This document shows, piece after piece, positions 44,229 to 54,014 of a stretch of DNA of 64,000 nt. The notes below the pieces were generated by a model. The model was not told the DNA's origin. It saw only the letters and a program-made list of their open reading frames with translations, and searched no databases. Source of the DNA: JAWPMT01 sp965229785 (lineage in GTDB: Bacteria; Bacteroidota; Bacteroidia; Cytophagales; Cyclobacteriaceae); contig CBDDJS010000001.1 in NCBI GenBank assembly GCA_965229785.1, forward strand, positions 1,364,001 through 1,428,000, written 5' to 3'. A program made the translations under genes and the position numbers. How positions within the stretch are numbered: the first letter of the stretch is position 1; each line of letters begins with the position of its first letter.

Positions 44229-44396
44229 TTAATTGGATTTTGCGATCATTTCAGTTGAGAATAGCTCTTGCGGCTTGTTCTCAAGTACGATTTGAACTTG
44301 TTCCTGTCTTGGACGGAATTGATCATAGGTGGCAATCCCTAGCATACTGATCAGGAAGAACAAATAGGCGACTTTTGACTTTTTGTATGATTTCAT
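44229..44396 (-). CDS. Tiny single-pass membrane protein
   Basis: 55 residues from the ATG lying 4 bases after the stop of the ATP-grasp gene; an ATG eight codons earlier would overlap that gene. A basic N-terminus (MKSYKKSKV) leads to one hydrophobic helix (AYLFFLISMLGIATY) and a ~35-residue tail containing RPRQEQVQIVLENKPQELF. The topology fits an inner-membrane protein with a short periplasmic tail. Not recognised. Its fixed place between ligase and barrel suggests a role in the same system, even as a modification substrate (guess). Confidence 0.6.
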   Translation of the reverse strand: MKSYKKSKVAYLFFLISMLGIATYDQFRPRQEQVQIVLENKPQELFSTEMIAKSN

Positions 44397-44400
44397 TTTT

Positions 44401-45276
44401 TTATGACTTTTTCTTCGCATTAATGACTGACTTTAAACCTTTGCGATTGGCTAATTGAATAGCGAGTCCGGGACGTACATTCAATTCCATGATCATCGGA
44501 CCTTTATCCGCATCGATCACCAGGTCTACCCCTAAATATTCCAGGGGAAAATGTTTGCTTGCTTCGATAGACATAGCTACTAATTCGGACCAGTGAGGGA
44601 GCAACAGTCCCATGATCCTGTGTCCTGTGTCGGGATGAACCTGATGGTATTTTTGTCCGTCATAAGCATCGAGTAGTTCCCCCGTTTCCATATCTAAGCC
44701 GATCCCAAGACCACCCTGATGTAAATTGGCTTTCCCTCCGGATTCTTGCGTTGGCATTCTCAACATGGCCATGAGTGGATCACCTTTTAGCAAAATGATT
44801 CTGACATCCGGAACACCATCCGGGAAAATGTTAATAAAGAGTTGGTGAGGTCGCATGAATTCTTCAATCAGCGCCACATCACTATCACCAAAAGAGTGGA
44901 TCCCAAAGATGACATTGGCCAGGTGAAAGAATATCTCATCTTCAGAGATGGACTTGCCTTGACTATGCCATACGTTCCCTTTTCTTTTCAGGATCATGAT
45001 CCCTTTACCACCAGCTCCCCTGGCCGGTTTGATCACTAGTGCCTCCTGGTGACAGACAGCTGCCCAGGACTGCTCAATTTGTCCAATCGAATTGACAACC
45101 GCATAGGTCTTCGGACAAGGTAGCCCATGTTGCTCCAATATGGATTTTGCCAGATACTTGTCATCGGCATATTTGTAATGCTTGCGATCGTTGTTGGGAT
45201 AAATGAGTTCCAGGTTGCGTTCATTCATGCCAATTATGTTTTCGTTGATCATGCGGATCGATTTCAGGAAGTTCAT
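44401..45276 (-). CDS. RimK-related ATP-grasp ligase (alpha-L-glutamate ligase-like)
   Basis: 291 residues from the ATG at 45276; the longer frame would overlap the preceding gene by 58 bases and lacks family pattern. Motifs: NIIGMNERNLELIYPNN and ADDKYLAKSILEQHGLPCP, the ATP-grasp loop VIKPARGAGGKGIMIL, NLHQGGLGIGLDMETG and the metal site LGVDLVIDADKGPMIMELNVRPG. This fits the RimK-like family regularly encoded beside 7TM-transglutaminases. Such ligases join amino acids or peptides by an acyl-phosphate; substrate unknown. The upstream transglutaminase gene ends 23 bases before it. Confidence 0.88.
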   Translation of the reverse strand: MNFLKSIRMINENIIGMNERNLELIYPNNDRKHYKYADDKYLAKSILEQHGLPCPKTYAVVNSIGQIEQSWAAVCHQEALVIKPARGAGGKGIMILKRKGNVWHSQGKSISEDEIFFHLANVIFGIHSFGDSDVALIEEFMRPHQLFINIFPDGVPDVRIILLKGDPLMAMLRMPTQESGGKANLHQGGLGIGLDMETGELLDAYDGQKYHQVHPDTGHRIMGLLLPHWSELVAMSIEASKHFPLEYLGVDLVIDADKGPMIMELNVRPGLAIQLANRKGLKSVINAKKKS

Positions 45277-45299
45277 GTAGTTATGCTTTAGTGATTGAA

Positions 45300-46829
45300 T
45301 TACTGTTGCATCAGGGGCTGAAAGCGCTTGTATTCCAAAAGGCGTAAGCCGATCCATTTTCCAAGGAATAGATTGAACCCTGCGATGGACAAGATCAACT
45401 CAGGAAACGTGAGCACCAGATTTTTAATGGAAGGGCTGGCCAGGACGAAATAGATCAGTGTAGCTACGAGGAGGGTAGTTCCATACAAGGCAGCCGAGGC
45501 CTGAAAGCCTTCTTCTTCAATCTTTCTGGCCACTCTTTCGCTGGTGATGGTCAGGATTATGATTGGAAAGAAAAGTGGAGCAGCAGCAGATAACCAACCG
45601 GTCATGTGCAGCACTTTGACGGATACAATGGCCACTATCACCACAGCCATCAGCATCGCAGAGATTTTTGAGTTAAATTGAATGCCCCATCGTTCTAGTG
45701 GATAATTTACCATTCCCACGATGGCAATCAGGGTGGTGAGTAGAGCTATTCCCGCCAGCAATCCCATTTCTAACCAGGACATAGCGATAAGGACGGGTAG
45801 GAAAACTCCGTAGGTTTTTAGTCCAATGATATTCTTGAAAATAGCCACCAAGAAGGCACCCACTGGAAGAAGCAGGATCATTTGGAACATTTTGACAGGT
45901 ATGCCTGCTTCATCTGCCAATTGCCAAACGTTGATCGCTGCCAATTCCGGGTAATCATTAACACGTTCCTTTTTTATATGATACAAGTAATCAAACTTGA
46001 GCGCTTTATTTCTGGTGATCAGGAAGTTGTCACCTTTATACAGTTCCATATAGTGGGCAGGAAGAAAAGCGAAGTGCCCATTCAATGCATCAAAAGGAAC
46101 CCACTCTTCGCCGATTAGCACTTCAGCCCATAGATGAGAAGTCTTTTTACTGGTGGGCTCCAGAATTAAGCCACCTGCAACACGTGAAGGGATTCGCATG
46201 CTTCTACATAGCGCCACAAAGAGCCGACTTTTCCCATTGCAGGAAGCTTCCTGGTTCTCCAGTGCCATTAAGGCGTCAGTGAGTTCACTGCTGGAGCTGG
46301 ATGGGATTTCATACACAAAGTCATAAAAAGCCTGGATTACATCTACTAAGGCCGTATTTCCCAGTGCCAGTTCCTGGGCCAAAGCGGCAATTTTTGGATG
46401 ATCTGATTGAATGAGTTCAGTGACCCGGGTGTGAGCTGCTCCACCGAGCCGATAGACATAAGGAATATCAGGTTGAATTTGATAGGAAAGTGGCCGTCCC
46501 TGAATCTCGAAATGAAAGGAGATCGTGGAATCCAGCCCCGAATGACCTTTCCATTCAATTCGCCTGTTATCACCTTCATCGAAGATTACCCCCTGATTAT
46601 TGCCGTCGTGCTCACCAATTGTGATTTGCTGACGAATGTTATTTGTTGGTAAGAAAGATTTAATGCTATAGAACTTACCCTGATCGAAGTTGAAATCATA
46701 TTGGACATGATATTTGTGAGTTACTCCCAGGGTACTATCTTCTTGTTTACTTACCCGAAGTACTACCAGAATGATGGGTAAAAGCACTAGTACGATTCCG
46801 GTCAATTTTAAACTTTTGTTCGACTTCAT
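45300..46829 (-). CDS. Transglutaminase-like domain fused to seven membrane helices
   Basis: 509 residues. One N-terminal helix (IVLVLLPIILVVL) precedes a periplasmic part; residues about 155-260 are a transglutaminase core with Cys in QEASCNGKSRLFVALCR, His in KTSHLWAEVLI and Asp in WVPFDALNG, so the triad looks complete. From about 310 to 500 seven hydrophobic helices follow. Relatives are often named 'inactive transglutaminase fused to 7TM' and occur with a RimK-like ligase, which is the next gene here. The retropepsin-like zinc protease often seen with them is not in the window. Confidence 0.88.
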   Translation of the reverse strand: MKSNKSLKLTGIVLVLLPIILVVLRVSKQEDSTLGVTHKYHVQYDFNFDQGKFYSIKSFLPTNNIRQQITIGEHDGNNQGVIFDEGDNRRIEWKGHSGLDSTISFHFEIQGRPLSYQIQPDIPYVYRLGGAAHTRVTELIQSDHPKIAALAQELALGNTALVDVIQAFYDFVYEIPSSSSSELTDALMALENQEASCNGKSRLFVALCRSMRIPSRVAGGLILEPTSKKTSHLWAEVLIGEEWVPFDALNGHFAFLPAHYMELYKGDNFLITRNKALKFDYLYHIKKERVNDYPELAAINVWQLADEAGIPVKMFQMILLLPVGAFLVAIFKNIIGLKTYGVFLPVLIAMSWLEMGLLAGIALLTTLIAIVGMVNYPLERWGIQFNSKISAMLMAVVIVAIVSVKVLHMTGWLSAAAPLFFPIIILTITSERVARKIEEEGFQASAALYGTTLLVATLIYFVLASPSIKNLVLTFPELILSIAGFNLFLGKWIGLRLLEYKRFQPLMQQ

Positions 46830-46998
46830 ATTTGCAGGACTTTGATCATGAAGTCGGATGATCCGTGTTTACCCTACCAATAGTTTAAAAAAATCTTGAA
46901 AAAATTAAATATTCTGTTTTTTGTGCAGTTATAATATTTCCTGACCAGGAGGTCTACACTGATTTCAATTATTTGATCTTTATATATTCGCTCGAATC

Positions 46999-47535
46999 TT
47001 GAAAAAACAAATCGATTTGGAAGTTGCTGAATCAGAGAACGTATGTCAGGAAATGGTCTATGAACGAGTGTTCAGGAGCATTTCACCCTTGCTAAGGAAT
47101 TTTCTCCTTTATAAGTTTCGTGATCAGGAAGCGGCGGAAGATGCGGTTCAGGAGGCTTTTGTTACCCTTTGGAAAAATTGTAAGAGTGTTACGGAGGCAT
47201 TGGCCAAAGCGTATCTTTTTAAAGTGGGACAGAACCAGATGCTAAAAAAGGTGGAGAAAGAAAAGGTGCACGCCCGCTATATCGGCTTGCAAGCAGTTTC
47301 AAATGAAGAAACGGCGGGTCCTGATTTTGACCTGGAGTATCAGGAATTGAATTCCAAATTGCAATTGGCCATAGAGCAATTACCTGATGGTCAGCGAGAG
47401 GTATTTCTACTCAATCGAATAGATGGTAAGACCTATGGGGAAATGGCAGAATTACTGGGAGTCAGTGTGAAAGCCATTGAGAAAAGAATGCATAAAGCAC
47501 TGATAAAGCTTCGTGAAATCTGTAAAAACATTTGA
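46999..47535 (+). CDS. ECF-type RNA polymerase sigma factor
   Basis: 178 residues from a TTG start; the first ATG (47053) would remove part of the conserved N-terminus (VCQEMVYERVFRSISPLLRNFL), so TTG is preferred. Region 2 reads EAAEDAVQEAFVTLWKNC, region 4 LPDGQREVFLLNRIDGKTYGEMAELLGVSVKAIEKRMHKAL. It belongs to the FecI-like ECF sigma factors. The genes after it encode its anti-sigma FecR protein and a TonB receptor with an STN domain, the classic surface-signalling trio. Confidence 0.92.
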   Translation: MKKQIDLEVAESENVCQEMVYERVFRSISPLLRNFLLYKFRDQEAAEDAVQEAFVTLWKNCKSVTEALAKAYLFKVGQNQMLKKVEKEKVHARYIGLQAVSNEETAGPDFDLEYQELNSKLQLAIEQLPDGQREVFLLNRIDGKTYGEMAELLGVSVKAIEKRMHKALIKLREICKNI

Positions 47536-47611
47536 GATACGGTAGGGTATGGAAGGCTTTCAGGTATTTTAAATTGAAATCCGGCAGAGAATAGATAGAA
47601 ATTAGATCGAA

Positions 47612-48547
47612 ATGGAAAACGAAAACTGGAAAGAAGACGATACCTTTTTGGCAAGGTGGATAGCTGATGAGGTCTCTCCGGCTGAAAAGGAAGCATTTGA
47701 AGCTACGGAAGAGGGCCAGTATTTTGTTTCGATGAAAAAAGCCTCCGAAAACCTAAAAGCGCCAAGCTATGATCTGGAGGGGGAATGGAGTAAGCTTAAA
47801 ACAACCAATACCCAAGAAAATAACGAAACCAAACAGATCTGGTTCAATCCAACAATCAGATGGTCTGTAGCTGCTTCATTGATCTTATTGGTAGGGGCAT
47901 TTTTCTTATTAGCGGGTAATCAAACCATTCGTGCGGAATATGGTCAACATCAACTGGCCAAATTGCCGGATGGATCAGAGGTTCGGTTAAATTCTGGTTC
48001 CGTTTTAAAGTACAGCAAGCTGAAGTGGATGTTATCACGAAAAGTTGAATTAGAAGGCGAGGCTTATTTTAAGGTAACAGAAGGCGAGAAATTCGAAGTG
48101 GTTACTGCCAAAGGCTCAGTAGCCGTATTGGGCACCAGATTTAATGTCCGGGCAAGAGGTGAACGAATGGATGTGGCTTGCTACTCCGGTCGCGTTCTTG
48201 TTACGTCTGGAGATATTATTCAGGACCTTAACCCGAATACGTCCATATCGATCGTTAACGACAAAGTCCTGGATGTGAAGATAGGACAGGTGGCGACCGA
48301 ACCGGCATGGATGAATGGCATTACCCGGTTACAAAACGTTCCTCTCAGTGAGGTTTTTGAGGCTATGGAACGTACATTGAACCTGCAAATTGAAAATCAG
48401 GAACCGTCCATAGACACCATTAGGTTTACGGGTGCTTTCCCAAATAATCCTGAACTCGCACTAAAACTGGTTTTGGAACCGTTAAATATTTCCTATTCCT
48501 TTGAAGCTAACAGGCGGAAATTGACCATAACTGGTCGCAATGAATGA
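47612..48547 (+). CDS. FecR-family anti-sigma factor
   Basis: 311 residues. The cytoplasmic part (residues 1-85, FLARWIADEVSPAEKEAFE) should bind the sigma factor; one membrane helix lies near 88-107 (SVAASLILLVGAFFLLA); the periplasmic FecR domain follows (HQLAKLPDGSEVRLNSGSVLKY...LEGEAYFKV, GTRFNVRA), then a DUF4974-like domain from about 240 (LQNVPLSEVFEAMERTLNLQI). It passes the ligand signal from the receptor to the sigma factor. Its stop overlaps the receptor start (ATGA). Confidence 0.93.
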   Translation: MENENWKEDDTFLARWIADEVSPAEKEAFEATEEGQYFVSMKKASENLKAPSYDLEGEWSKLKTTNTQENNETKQIWFNPTIRWSVAASLILLVGAFFLLAGNQTIRAEYGQHQLAKLPDGSEVRLNSGSVLKYSKLKWMLSRKVELEGEAYFKVTEGEKFEVVTAKGSVAVLGTRFNVRARGERMDVACYSGRVLVTSGDIIQDLNPNTSISIVNDKVLDVKIGQVATEPAWMNGITRLQNVPLSEVFEAMERTLNLQIENQEPSIDTIRFTGAFPNNPELALKLVLEPLNISYSFEANRRKLTITGRNE

Positions 48548-51159
48548 GGAAACTCTTATTTGGAATACTCTTACTTACTTTAATTGATAACACCGTTGGA
48601 CAGACCAATATCTCGTATCGGGCTGATAGCCTGGCACTGAGTGAGATATTTGCGGATCTCGAGTCGAGATATGGACTGTACTTCTCTTTTGCCGTCAGTG
48701 ATATTGAAGCGGTAAAAACATCCATTGATGCTACTGATCAGCCCATTGCTGAATTTCTTCAAGTATTGCTATCTCCACATCAACTCACTTTCGAACATGT
48801 AGATCAGGCATTTTACTCCGTTTCAAAAGCCCGGTCCATTGCATTAAGAATTCAGGTGAGTGACCTTGAAACAGGAGAGGAACTGCCTTTTGCTACTGCA
48901 AGAATCTTAGGAACCAGTCAAGGCTTTGTCGGCAACCTGAAAGGTAGTTTTGATGTGGTTATTGAGAACCCCGCTACAACTCAATTAGAATTCTCTTTTG
49001 TCGGATATGAACCATTAAGGCTCGATCTCAAGAAAGTGGATCCAACCCGGACTATATCCATAGCGCTATCTAAGGACATCCGTGAACTCGATGGTGTGGT
49101 CATTCGGGAATACCTTAATAAAGGAGTGACCACAGATGATCGTGCTTCGTCCATTGCCATCGATGTTCAGGAAATGGAAATATTGCCAGGTTTGGCAGAG
49201 AGAGATGTGTTGTTATCAGCTCAGATTTTGGCAGGAGTTGGCTCCGCCGATGAATCCGCATCTGGCATCAATATAAGAGGGAGTGCCAGTAGCAATTCTC
49301 TGATCTATTGGAATAACATACCTGTGTATCAGGCAGCGCATTATTTTGGTAATATCTCGTCTTTTATACCCTCTGTCGTAGGTCAATTAGAAGTTTTTAA
49401 GAATCACATTCCTCTTGACTATGGTGGATCCAGTTCGGGCCTTCTATTGATCGATACCAGAGAAGGTCATGATCGATTGATAGGAGAGACCAGTTTTAAT
49501 TTAACACATGCAGACTTTTACACCAGTGTACCTCTACTGGACGGGGACCTTCATGTGACCCTTGCCGGCCGACGTTCTTACAATGATCTTTTCGCCACAC
49601 CAACTTTCAACTCATTGAGTAACAAAATCTTTGAAGGATCAAGAACAGAAGATGTTCAGCAAAGCCTTTCTGATGATGAATTCGAATACAATAGTAAGTT
49701 GATATTCAGTGACTTAAATCTAGTTATTGATTATGAGTTATCAAGTAAAGAAGAGTTGTCTCTGAGTGCGCTATATTCCAGGAGTCAGCTTGATTACTTC
49801 TCAGATGATGATGAAGGAGAACAAGAAGCGAATCAGGTCCATAATGTGAACAATAAAGGTGTCAACGTTAATTGGACGCGTCGATGGCATGATCAGTTTT
49901 CTTCAGAAGTCAGTACCTCGTTTGCTGATTATCATATGGATTATTCGTTGGAATCTCAGCGAATAGATGAGGATGAAATCGCTTCCAATCGGGAGGCACG
50001 TTCTAATGACCTTCAGAATTGGGAGAGTCGTGTGACCTTCAACTACAACCCCTTCAATCGTCATTACTTCAAAACGGGGTACCAGTTTAATCAGGTTGAT
50101 GCTACCTTATCAATTGACGAAGAACTGTTTCTTGAAGAAGATTTTCGAGAACGTACCTCAAGCAAAGCGGTGACGCAAGGGATATTCCTCGATTATTTCG
50201 GGAAACTCAATAATGGTATACAATTGGGGGCAGGCGTCCGTCAAAACTGGACCAGTACTGTACCAGGAAGTAAACTGGACCGGCATGTACGTCTAAACTA
50301 CGCTATGAATGATCACTGGCTTATCAAGTCATCATGGGGCTTTTATCATCAATACATCACGTCACTACAGGAAGTGGATTTTATCTTTTCCAACACCATT
50401 GAACAAAACTGGGTAGTTGCAAGCGAGGAAGAGGATGTTCCGGTGATCCGAAATGATCAGTGGGTGCTTGGTTTTTTGATGGACGAAGAGGGCTGGCTGA
50501 TAGACTTGGATTTGTTTACCAAAGACGTGGATGCACCCATTAGCAGGAATTTTGGTCCTGCCGTCGACGAGCAGGACGATGAGGTGCTGATCCTGGGAAC
50601 CGAGCGCGTCACGGGGTTAGACTTGATGATCAAACGAAAGTGGAAGCATTATAAAGCATGGATGAGTTATTCATTTCAGGATTCTGAAGTATCTGTTGAG
50701 GTTGATGACGATCAGGAAATTCATTTTACCTCGGGGATCAATCTTCGGCACCAATTCCAACTCAGCCAAACATGGCAATGGAATGACTGGGAGTTCTCTA
50801 CTGGCTATACCCGGAAATCAGGACTACCTTATACGGAGGCTAATCGATTATTATTCATTGTGGAAGAAGACGGTGAATCTTACTACGAAATAGAATATCA
50901 GTCAGTCAATGCCAGGCGTTTGAACGCCTATGAGCGGGTAGATGTATCGTTGTGGTACAAGTTTTCGCAGCAGCCCAAATTACCATTTAAAGGAGAGATT
51001 GGATTGTCTGTCTTGAATGTATTGAACAGGGACAACCTTTACAGCAGAACCTTTTTGATTGATGAATCTGATGAGATCGAGGATCAGATCATTATTTCTC
51101 GGGAAGACCGACGATTGATCGGCATAACGCCAAATTTAAGTATCCGGCTCATTTGGTGA
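48544..51159 (+). CDS. STN-domain TonB-dependent outer-membrane receptor
   Basis: 871 residues: signal peptide, an STN signalling domain at about 20-95 (LALSEIFADLESRYGLYFSF), a carboxypeptidase-regulatory-like beta sandwich at 98-180, a plug (INIRGSASSNSLIYWNNIPVY) and a 22-strand-type barrel ending NLSIRLIW. No SusD-like partner follows, so this is not a classic glycan-utilisation pair; ligands could be a siderophore, peptide or small sugar. With the upstream sigma and FecR genes it should induce its own or another operon upon ligand binding. Confidence 0.93.
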   Translation: MRKLLFGILLLTLIDNTVGQTNISYRADSLALSEIFADLESRYGLYFSFAVSDIEAVKTSIDATDQPIAEFLQVLLSPHQLTFEHVDQAFYSVSKARSIALRIQVSDLETGEELPFATARILGTSQGFVGNLKGSFDVVIENPATTQLEFSFVGYEPLRLDLKKVDPTRTISIALSKDIRELDGVVIREYLNKGVTTDDRASSIAIDVQEMEILPGLAERDVLLSAQILAGVGSADESASGINIRGSASSNSLIYWNNIPVYQAAHYFGNISSFIPSVVGQLEVFKNHIPLDYGGSSSGLLLIDTREGHDRLIGETSFNLTHADFYTSVPLLDGDLHVTLAGRRSYNDLFATPTFNSLSNKIFEGSRTEDVQQSLSDDEFEYNSKLIFSDLNLVIDYELSSKEELSLSALYSRSQLDYFSDDDEGEQEANQVHNVNNKGVNVNWTRRWHDQFSSEVSTSFADYHMDYSLESQRIDEDEIASNREARSNDLQNWESRVTFNYNPFNRHYFKTGYQFNQVDATLSIDEELFLEEDFRERTSSKAVTQGIFLDYFGKLNNGIQLGAGVRQNWTSTVPGSKLDRHVRLNYAMNDHWLIKSSWGFYHQYITSLQEVDFIFSNTIEQNWVVASEEEDVPVIRNDQWVLGFLMDEEGWLIDLDLFTKDVDAPISRNFGPAVDEQDDEVLILGTERVTGLDLMIKRKWKHYKAWMSYSFQDSEVSVEVDDDQEIHFTSGINLRHQFQLSQTWQWNDWEFSTGYTRKSGLPYTEANRLLFIVEEDGESYYEIEYQSVNARRLNAYERVDVSLWYKFSQQPKLPFKGEIGLSVLNVLNRDNLYSRTFLIDESDEIEDQIIISREDRRLIGITPNLSIRLIW

Positions 51160-51181
51160 AATCCCTGGATTTAGAAACCGG

Positions 51182-51952
51182 TCAGTCATCTGTTGACAAC
51201 CATGCATTAATGGAACTTCGATAAGACCTACTGCTGGTCAATTTAGATTGATTGGTCATGGTGAATTCAAAACGACTATCACCCAGGTACCTATGCGATG
51301 TGATAAATCGGGTATTAAGAATGATGCCTCGATGGATTCTGCGAAAGGATGGAGGGAGTTGCTGTTCCAGAATACGCAAGGCTAATCGATATAAGTGGGA
51401 GGATCGCCGGGTATATAATTTTACATATTCGGAATCCGCCTCCAGAAAGAGTAATTCTTCCGTTTTGATGTGCCTGACCAGTCCTTTTTCCTTGATTTCG
51501 ATCTCTTTCAAATAAACATTAGGTTGCTGCTCCAACTTATCCCAAACCAGTTGCATTCTCTCACTGAAATTGGCTTTTTCTTGAATGGCAATTTGAGCTA
51601 TTCCTCGGTTCAAGACTTCATCGAGTTGTTTTTCGTTAAAGGGTTTTAAGAGATAACCGATGGCCGCAACTTCAAAGGCATCTATCGCATATTGATCGTA
51701 TGCCGTGGAAAAGATGATCACGGAGTTAGTAAGGTTTCGTATGAGTGACCTGGCAGCTTCGAGACCATTCATGCCAGGCATCTCAATATCCAGAATCAGG
51801 ATATCGGGCATCAACGTTTTGCAATAATTCAGTACTTCCTGTCCGTTATTTACCGCGCCGAGAAGTTCCAGATCCGATCGATTTCTGATAAGCCGCGAAA
51901 GGTAATCTCGCGCGTTGGGTTCATCATCTGCGATCAATACACTTCTGGTCAT
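51182..51952 (-). CDS. LytTR-family response regulator
   Basis: 256 residues. Receiver domain at 1-120 (IADDEPNARDYL, phosphoacceptor Asp in DILILDIEMPGMNGLEA, Lys in YLLKPF) and LytTR DNA-binding domain from about 150 (EELLFLEADSEYVKLYTR, RIHRGIILNTRFI). Its start overlaps the kinase stop by 4 bases. It should be phosphorylated by the adjacent membrane kinase. Target genes are unknown; the gene diverging from the pair is a candidate. Confidence 0.93.
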   Translation of the reverse strand: MTRSVLIADDEPNARDYLSRLIRNRSDLELLGAVNNGQEVLNYCKTLMPDILILDIEMPGMNGLEAARSLIRNLTNSVIIFSTAYDQYAIDAFEVAAIGYLLKPFNEKQLDEVLNRGIAQIAIQEKANFSERMQLVWDKLEQQPNVYLKEIEIKEKGLVRHIKTEELLFLEADSEYVKLYTRRSSHLYRLALRILEQQLPPSFRRIHRGIILNTRFITSHRYLGDSRFEFTMTNQSKLTSSRSYRSSINAWLSTDD

Positions 51953-53040
51953 AAGGTTATGGTAATTAATGCTTCGAATCGTTGATCGCGAATTGCGGTT
52001 TTAAGTTCGGCCCTCTGCTGAAAGTATGAATTTAATCGGCTTTCAAGGTTCTCCAAACCAATACCTTGTTTTTGAATTGAAATCCCATTTTCTGGTAAAT
52101 CATTGCTGACCAATAATTTAAGTAAGTTGTCTTCTCGATTGACATGAATGCGTAAAGTGCTATTACCGGGCAATTTGGAGATGCCATGTTTGAATGCATT
52201 CTCCACCAGGGGTTGCAAGGTCATAGTCGGGATAACAAAAGATCGGACAGATGTTTCCACATCAATTTCAATCAATAGCCTGTCTTTGAAACGCTCTGCC
52301 TCAATTTCCAGGTACTGATTCACGAAATCTACCTCCTCCTGAAGGGTGTGTTCGTGTCGCTCATTCATGGCTAGCATAGACCGTAACAAGCCGCTGATTT
52401 TGATGATCATATCGCTAGCCTTTTGCGCATCTGTGGTGATCAATGTATTTACCGAATGAAGGGCGTTGAAAAGAAAATGTGGATTGAGCTGATTCTTAAG
52501 GGATTGCAATTTGCTTTTTTCCAGTAACGCCTGACTTTCTGCCATGATTATTTTTTGTTGGGCCAGTGTTTGCTGTTGATTGAACCAGGATAACAAACCC
52601 GTAAATAGTGCCAGGTCAATGATCCGACTGGCCAGAGAAGGGATTAGAAAAGATAAAATTTCAGGAACATCGGGTAATACAGTATCGCCCGAAAGGAACC
52701 GCAGAGAATATAAGACGAAGTTGGATGTGATCCAGTGGATCACAATTAGGATAATGATTGGGAATATGAGCGGAGAGACACGAATGGGTCTTCGCACCAA
52801 TTTGCTCAATTCACTTATAAAAGGAAGCAGAAGGATCCAGATACTGTAGTTGGAGATGAAGAACAGGAGGTGGTTTCGATCAATATCGAAGCCGGATTGT
52901 GCCCAAAAAGACAATAAAAACAAGAATGCCAACGCCATGAGTTGACGAGGACGAACAGGTAACTCCCGGAAACTCCATTTCCAATTCATGTCGGCTAAGA
53001 TAGGTCTTCCCATGGGCTGAAACCCGCCAGTTTCGACCAT
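51949..53040 (-). CDS. LytS-type membrane sensor histidine kinase
   Basis: 363 residues from the first ATG; ATGs 9 and 17 codons in are possible. About four membrane helices lie at 35-165, a coiled coil follows, and the His-kinase box reads LKNQLNPHFLFNALHSVNTLI (phospho-His). The ATPase has LQPLVENAFKHGI and GIGLENLESRL. This is the YehU/LytS class. Operon with the LytTR regulator; divergent from a periplasmic protein gene. Confidence 0.92.
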   Translation of the reverse strand: MVETGGFQPMGRPILADMNWKWSFRELPVRPRQLMALAFLFLLSFWAQSGFDIDRNHLLFFISNYSIWILLLPFISELSKLVRRPIRVSPLIFPIIILIVIHWITSNFVLYSLRFLSGDTVLPDVPEILSFLIPSLASRIIDLALFTGLLSWFNQQQTLAQQKIIMAESQALLEKSKLQSLKNQLNPHFLFNALHSVNTLITTDAQKASDMIIKISGLLRSMLAMNERHEHTLQEEVDFVNQYLEIEAERFKDRLLIEIDVETSVRSFVIPTMTLQPLVENAFKHGISKLPGNSTLRIHVNREDNLLKLLVSNDLPENGISIQKQGIGLENLESRLNSYFQQRAELKTAIRDQRFEALITITL

Positions 53041-53125
53041 TCACAGCAAAATGCGTCATTCGCTGCTTGAATTTAGTCTTGTCGTCCGGATCACCGTTTG
53101 GCCAGGAAAAGCAAATCTTACTGAC

Positions 53126-53962
53126 ATGAAACGAATTACACTTTCCTTGCTCTCATTGATGTTAGCTGTTCTGGTGATGGCTGATGGAGGTGGTCCTAAA
53201 TACGCCTCAAAGGAAACCAAAGAAGTTATCCAAAAGATGATTGATGCTCATGGTGGATATGATAAATGGAAGGCCATGAAAACCCTTTCTTTCACAACAA
53301 CCATGCACAGTGTATCACTGGGAGTACTCAGGTTCTGGGTAAATGACCAGACGGTGGACATGGAAACCCGAAGAACTTATCAGGATTGGCCGGTGGTCGG
53401 ATCGAAATTATCTTATGATGGAGAGAAAGTTTGGTCAGTTGACTGGAGAGTAGGCAATCCTCCCAGCCATCAACACGCTGTTTTCTTCTATTACCTCAAT
53501 TTGCCCTGGCTGACTCAGGACGATCATGTGGTACTTGGTGAAACCGAATTGATCAAACATCCCGCCTTTGACAATGAAGTACATAAAGTAAAAATGAGCT
53601 TCAACAAAGTACCAACCATTGGTAAATCTGCCAAGGATACGTACACATTGTACATTGATTCACAATCATATCTTTTGATCGGCTATGAATATACGATTGG
53701 TTATGGTCCGTTGTTAGATGTAGTCGGTGCCCCTAAAGATCAGGAAGTGTTTGGTCCGGTACTGAGGAAAAACAACTACATCGGCGATGTAGACGGACTA
53801 AAGTTTGCGATGTTGTTTACAACGCATGCCGCAGATATGTCGGCACAGTATGGAGACCATGTGATCTATGACTTCCGAATCAACGAGGCATTTGATGAAT
53901 CCCGTATGACACCACCTGCTAATGCCGTGGTTGATCCGGCGAAAGATGTACGAAAAAACTGA
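53126..53962 (+). CDS. Periplasmic protein of LolA-like/DUF6503-like type
   Basis: 278 residues from the ATG opening a signal peptide (MKRITLSLLSLMLAVLVMA); an ATG 25 codons upstream gives an extension without such a signal. The pattern VIQKMIDAHGGYDKWKAMKTLSF is typical of secreted bacteroidotal proteins with a LolA/LppX-like half barrel, followed by many beta strands (LSYDGEKVWSVDW, DTYTLYIDSQSYLLIGYEY). A lipid-carrier or sensor role is conceivable. It diverges from the LytS/LytTR pair and may be under its control. Confidence 0.65.
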   Translation: MKRITLSLLSLMLAVLVMADGGGPKYASKETKEVIQKMIDAHGGYDKWKAMKTLSFTTTMHSVSLGVLRFWVNDQTVDMETRRTYQDWPVVGSKLSYDGEKVWSVDWRVGNPPSHQHAVFFYYLNLPWLTQDDHVVLGETELIKHPAFDNEVHKVKMSFNKVPTIGKSAKDTYTLYIDSQSYLLIGYEYTIGYGPLLDVVGAPKDQEVFGPVLRKNNYIGDVDGLKFAMLFTTHAADMSAQYGDHVIYDFRINEAFDESRMTPPANAVVDPAKDVRKN

Positions 53963-53989
53963 CTTCCGATAGTTGAGTTCTTCTTTTGT

Positions 53990-54014
53990 GAGCCCCGTGA
54001 GGGGCTCTTTTTTT
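53990..54014 (+). terminator. Strong rho-independent terminator
   Basis: A 7-base stem (GAGCCCC with GGGGCTC), GTGA loop and seven T follow the periplasmic protein gene. The T-run overlaps the stop codon of the convergent pfkA gene. Confidence 0.9.

Noticed and set aside
45277..45357. Upstream 27-codon extension of the ATP-grasp ligase
   Set aside because: It overlaps the transglutaminase end and lacks family similarity; the ATG at 45276 fits the family start.
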